Of a stretch of 24,880 bases of DNA, positions 21,624-24,880 are shown one piece after another. Origin of the DNA: Vulcanimicrobiota bacterium (GTDB lineage Bacteria > Vulcanimicrobiota > Vulcanimicrobiia > Vulcanimicrobiales > Vulcanimicrobiaceae). Every line of letters begins with the position of its first letter. Position 1 is the stretch's first letter. The position numbers and the translations under genes were made by a program. The notes beneath the pieces are model-generated. The model saw only the letters and a program-made list of their open reading frames with translations. It made no database searches and was not told the DNA's origin. Location: positions 1 through 24,880 of the forward strand of contig JABEUW010000201.1 in assembly GCA_013043945.1 (NCBI GenBank), written 5' to 3'.

Positions 21624-24358
21624 GGCGGGGTGGGAGCTGCGGCCGCGCTCGCTCCGAACGTATCGTCGAGAACGCGCAGCAACGCATCGGCGGTCGGCGG
21701 ACCCGCGACCTGCGCGTTTGCCTGCAAGCCCGCGTCGTTGCCTTCTCCGATCGTCACCAGCGGGATCCCTCGTTCGCGCAACATCGTTTGCAGAGCCGCC
21801 GCTCCATCGGTTCCGCCGTTCTCGAACCGTGCGGCAAGCACGACCGCCCCAACCGGTTCTCGCTCCAAAAGAGCTCCGAGCTCGTCAATCAGCGCCGCAA
21901 TGCGAACGCGATAGCCCGCCTCGCGAAGTTCGTCGGCGAGAACGACGATGCGCTCTCCGGATCCGACGAGCGCGACGGCGTGCGGACGATGGCTCTCGAC
22001 TGGAGCGAACGGCAACCGCACGGTCACGATCGTGCCTTTCCCTTCCTCGCTCGCCAATGCAATCGTCCCTCCGTGGAGGCGCACCAATTGCCTCGTCAGG
22101 AAAAGGCCGAATCCCGTCCCCGGAATCTTGAGTTTACGCGCGTTCGAAGCCCGAGTAAAACGTTCGAAGAGCGAGGATATCTCCGCGTTCGGAATGCCGA
22201 TACCGCAATCGTGAACCGTTACGACGACACCGTCGGGTTCTCGATGGATCCGCACTTCGACGGATTCACCACCCGGCGAGTATTTTATGGCGTTTTCGAT
22301 AAGGTTCGAAAAAACTTGCGCCAGGCGATCTCCGTCACCGATGATTTTCGAATCCCCATCGACGGAAATCTCGATCTCTCGGCGGTCGGCGTATCTCACC
22401 GCCAGATCGCGTAGAAGCGATTCGATATCCACCTCGCCGAGCGAGAGCACCAACTCGTTCCGTTCCAATCGCGAGAGAGCGAGCGTGTCGGCGGCGAGAT
22501 TTGAAAGATCGAGCGCGGCCTGCTTCATCGCCTGCGTGAAAGAGCGTTGTTCGTCGTTGAGCTCGCCGACCTCACCGAGAAGATCGGCAAAACCAACGAT
22601 CGTCGTGAGCGGGCCCCGAAAATCGTGAGCGAGCATGGCAATGAGATCGCTCTTCGTGCGGCTCAATTCGTAAATCGCGTTTCGCCGACGTTCGACCTCG
22701 GCGTAGAGCGAGGTGTTACGCACGGCGACCGCCACAAACTGTGCGAAGAGATCGACCAGAAACAGATCGTTCCGTTCGAACGGCCGAATTTCGCGGTGCA
22801 GGCGCAGTACTAAATCGAATCGATCGCTGCGACCGATGCCGATGGCGGCATCGAAACGATTTTCGGAGAGCACGACCCCTCCGTCCTCGCCGATACGGCG
22901 CGACAGATCGCAAAGAAACGGCGACGCGCCGGGATCGATGGGGCTGCTGCTGTCGCGAACTTCAACGACGCTGCCGTCGCGCTGCTTCGCGAGAATACGT
23001 CCGCTCGCACCGAGCACTTTTTGCGCGCCGCGAACGACGAATTCGACGAGCCCCTTGCCGTCGAGGGCGGCCACGATCTCTCGCGCCGAACGAGCGAGCG
23101 CCGCCAGCCGATCGTTTTGCTCTTCGAGCCGTGCGGTCTCCTCGACGTCTTCGCTAACGTCTCGTTCTACCAGCACCCAATGCGTGATCGTTCCTCGAAC
23201 GTCGCGTATCGGCGTACACGAACGGAGCGCCCAGAACCCACTTCCGTCGCGTCGATACGCAACGACCTGTTCGCGCGCCGGCGAACCGGCGAGCATCGCG
23301 GCCCGCAAGCGGCGCATGCCGTCGTCGTCGGGCATCCCAAATCGAAAATCGTCGATATCTTTCCCGACCGCGTCCACCGCCCTCCAGTTGGTCGCTCGTT
23401 CGAAGGCATCGTTCATATAGATCAACTGAAGGCGTCCGCTCGTTTCGTCAACTTCGAAGATGCGGAGCATCTCGGCGGTCTCGTTCATCGCCCGCGAGAG
23501 CAAATCGAGGCGATGCCGGTTCCCGACCTGAACGCTGATGTCGGCCGCGATGGCGAGTATGCGTCGGTCACCCTCGAAGCCGCTGAGATCGGCGCGAATT
23601 TCTACCGGAAACGACGACCCGTCGCTACGCCGCGCTATCGTCTCGGCGACCCACGGGTTGCCGCCGCGCATCGTCTCGATCGCCGCAATCATGCGCGATT
23701 CGGTCAGACCTTCGTAAATCTCGGTTATCTCTTTTCCAAGCAAGGTTCGATGATCGTATCCAAGATGTTTCGCCGCACCAACCGAGGCAAAACTAATTTT
23801 TCGCGTATCGGCATCGAAGGTCAGCACGTCGAGGCGTGCCGATTCAAAGAGGTTGTAAAATTCGCGCCGCGCGTCGAGGACCGCCATGACGGCGCGAGAG
23901 AGTGCCATCAACGCATCGCGTTGACCGTCGGTTAACGCGCGCGGTTTTCGATCGATCACGCAGATCGTTCCCAAACGCGATCCGTCGGGGGCGACCAGCG
24001 GGAAGCCGGCATAAAAACGAATTGCAGGGCTTCCGGTGACGAGCGGATTCGCCTTGAAGCGATCGTCCGCAGTCGCATCCTCCACTTCCAGCGTCGTAAC
24101 GCGGTCGTCGAGCGCATAGGCGCAGAATGCCTGTTCGCGCGGCGTTTCCTCTACTTCGAGGCCGCGACGCGCCTTAAACCATTGCCGCTTTTCGTCGATC
24201 AGGCTGACCAGGGCGATCGGGGTGTCGGCGAGCTCCGCTGCGAGCGCGACGAATGCATCGAAGATCGCCTCGTCGCCGGTATCGAGGACCTGGTAGGAAT
24301 CGAGAACTTTGAGGCGCGCGCGCTCGCGTTCGGGACTCAGGGGATATGGGCTGCTCAC
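21620..24358 (-). CDS. Soluble multi-sensor histidine kinase with degenerate receiver domain
   Basis: The 912-residue protein has no membrane segment. Domains in order: N-terminal GAF (about 25-165; FVALAAELADTPIALVSLID, TPREQAFCAYAL), PAS (about 170-285), PAS with PAC (about 290-410), second GAF (about 425-545), HisKA (H-box AHDFRGPLTTIVGF, His578), HATPase_c (N-box NLIENAIKYSPGG near 685, DCGIGIP near 715, GTGFGLFL near 746) and a receiver-like domain (about 795-905). In the receiver the phosphoacceptor position reads VGAVVLAARFEN, so the usual Asp is lost and it is likely non-phosphorylatable. The GTG start at 24358 overlaps the upstream hydrolase TGA, so the two are probably one minus-strand operon. 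No cognate response regulator is adjacent. Confidence 0.88.
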   Translation of the reverse strand: MSSPYPLSPERERARLKVLDSYQVLDTGDEAIFDAFVALAAELADTPIALVSLIDEKRQWFKARRGLEVEETPREQAFCAYALDDRVTTLEVEDATADDRFKANPLVTGSPAIRFYAGFPLVAPDGSRLGTICVIDRKPRALTDGQRDALMALSRAVMAVLDARREFYNLFESARLDVLTFDADTRKISFASVGAAKHLGYDHRTLLGKEITEIYEGLTESRMIAAIETMRGGNPWVAETIARRSDGSSFPVEIRADLSGFEGDRRILAIAADISVQVGNRHRLDLLSRAMNETAEMLRIFEVDETSGRLQLIYMNDAFERATNWRAVDAVGKDIDDFRFGMPDDDGMRRLRAAMLAGSPAREQVVAYRRDGSGFWALRSCTPIRDVRGTITHWVLVERDVSEDVEETARLEEQNDRLAALARSAREIVAALDGKGLVEFVVRGAQKVLGASGRILAKQRDGSVVEVRDSSSPIDPGASPFLCDLSRRIGEDGGVVLSENRFDAAIGIGRSDRFDLVLRLHREIRPFERNDLFLVDLFAQFVAVAVRNTSLYAEVERRRNAIYELSRTKSDLIAMLAHDFRGPLTTIVGFADLLGEVGELNDEQRSFTQAMKQAALDLSNLAADTLALSRLERNELVLSLGEVDIESLLRDLAVRYADRREIEISVDGDSKIIGDGDRLAQVFSNLIENAIKYSPGGESVEVRIHREPDGVVVTVHDCGIGIPNAEISSLFERFTRASNARKLKIPGTGFGLFLTRQLVRLHGGTIALASEEGKGTIVTVRLPFAPVESHRPHAVALVGSGERIVVLADELREAGYRVRIAALIDELGALLEREPVGAVVLAARFENGGTDGAAALQTMLRERGIPLVTIGEGNDAGLQANAQVAGPPTADALLRVLDDTFGASAAAAPTPP

Positions 24359-24880
24359 GACTCGGCAATCCGGTCGAGAAAGGCGTGCAAGCGCGCATCG
24401 AACGCGGCCGGGGCATCGGCATTGGCGACGTGCCCGGCATCGCGAATCTCGACGAGCGACGCCGATGGAATCCCTGCGGCGATCTCCTCGGAGAGCGCGC
24501 GGGGAGCGACGCTATCCCGCTCGCCGACCATCACTAGCGTCGGCACGCGAATCGATCCGAGATCGTCGCGGTAATCGCCGGTCCAAGTTGCACGGGTCGA
24601 AGCCTCGTAGGAGGCGCGGCTCTTGCGCGCCATCTGCTCGATGGTTTCGCGTTCGCGTTGCGGCGGCAATCCCAGCTGCGTGGTACGGGCGCGCGCGAAG
24701 GTCGCCATATCGCCCGCCGCCTCGACGGCGGCGAGGATGCGCGCGACGTACGCCTCGGCATCGGGATACTTCGCAAAACTACCGACGAACACCAGCGCGG
24801 CGAGCCGTTCGGGTACGCGGCGTGCGAGTTCGAAGGCGACGACGCCGCCGAGACTGCACCCGACAATGACGGCCTTCTCC
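24355..24880 (-). CDS. Alpha/beta hydrolase, N-terminus outside the window
   Basis: At least 174 residues of an alpha/beta-fold hydrolase are present; the frame is open to the right edge, so the start lies beyond it. The nucleophile elbow is VIVGCSLGGVVAFEL (Ser in GCSLG) near the edge, the acid is in LVMVGERDSVAP and the histidine in IRDAGHVANADAP, giving a complete Ser-Asp-His triad. The size and lid region (ARTTQLGLPPQRERETIEQM) resemble 3-oxoadipate enol-lactonase-like or general hydrolases of about 250-270 residues; the substrate is unknown. A GTG at 24792 is an internal codon, not the start. The stop overlaps the histidine kinase GTG. Confidence 0.88.
   Translation of the reverse strand, partial: EKAVIVGCSLGGVVAFELARRVPERLAALVFVGSFAKYPDAEAYVARILAAVEAAGDMATFARARTTQLGLPPQRERETIEQMARKSRASYEASTRATWTGDYRDDLGSIRVPTLVMVGERDSVAPRALSEEIAAGIPSASLVEIRDAGHVANADAPAAFDARLHAFLDRIAES

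Overview
The window is a GC-rich, gene-dense bacterial chromosome segment. Most start/stop codons of neighbouring genes overlap by 4 bp. The gene set includes a DUF5069 protein, a selenocysteine formate dehydrogenase of the kind common in Actinobacteria and Chloroflexi, PAS/GGDEF signalling proteins and no recognisable plasmid or phage genes. It fits a Terrabacteria-type lineage such as Eremiobacterota, Chloroflexota or Actinomycetota. That placement is an impression from gene content and codon use, not a phylogenetic result.

Layout. Positions 1-170 hold four copies of a hairpin-forming REP-like repeat. Arginase and a DUF5069 gene follow on the minus strand (194-1536). Divergent from them runs a plus-strand string (1595-7614): a BMP-family lipoprotein, a double-NBD ATPase and two permeases (a complete nucleoside-type ABC importer), then a class-A beta-lactamase-like serine hydrolase and a DnaQ-type exonuclease. 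Positions 7641-9214 are an AT-richer island. It carries an unrecognised lipoprotein gene with an A8 tract and a possible frameshifted tail, plus a degraded IS1380-type transposase. A 28-bp exact direct repeat copied from the 3' end of the branched-chain aminotransferase gene bounds it. The aminotransferase itself (9202-10137, minus) still has an intact 3' end. Next come a secreted beta-propeller/phosphoesterase coupled to a COG4280/FTR1-like membrane protein (10221-13207).

The second main block (13324-20427, plus) is a formate module: an OFA-family MFS transporter, a selenocysteine formate dehydrogenase catalytic subunit, a four-cluster ferredoxin-like subunit, an NrfD-type membrane subunit and FdhD. 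The catalytic gene is interrupted by an in-frame TGA at 15232-15234. A hairpin with a GGTCT loop follows exactly where the bacterial SECIS of E. coli fdhF has it, so 14659-17811 is one gene. The OFA transporter would move formate or oxalate, the FDH would oxidise formate into the membrane through NrfD, and FdhD would sulfurate the molybdenum cofactor. The host must therefore encode selA/selB/selC elsewhere.

A PAS-GGDEF diguanylate cyclase follows, with a possible Shine-Dalgarno-masking hairpin. It converges on a 912-residue multi-sensor histidine kinase with a degenerate receiver domain; both stop codons share one CTAG. An alpha/beta hydrolase runs off the right edge.
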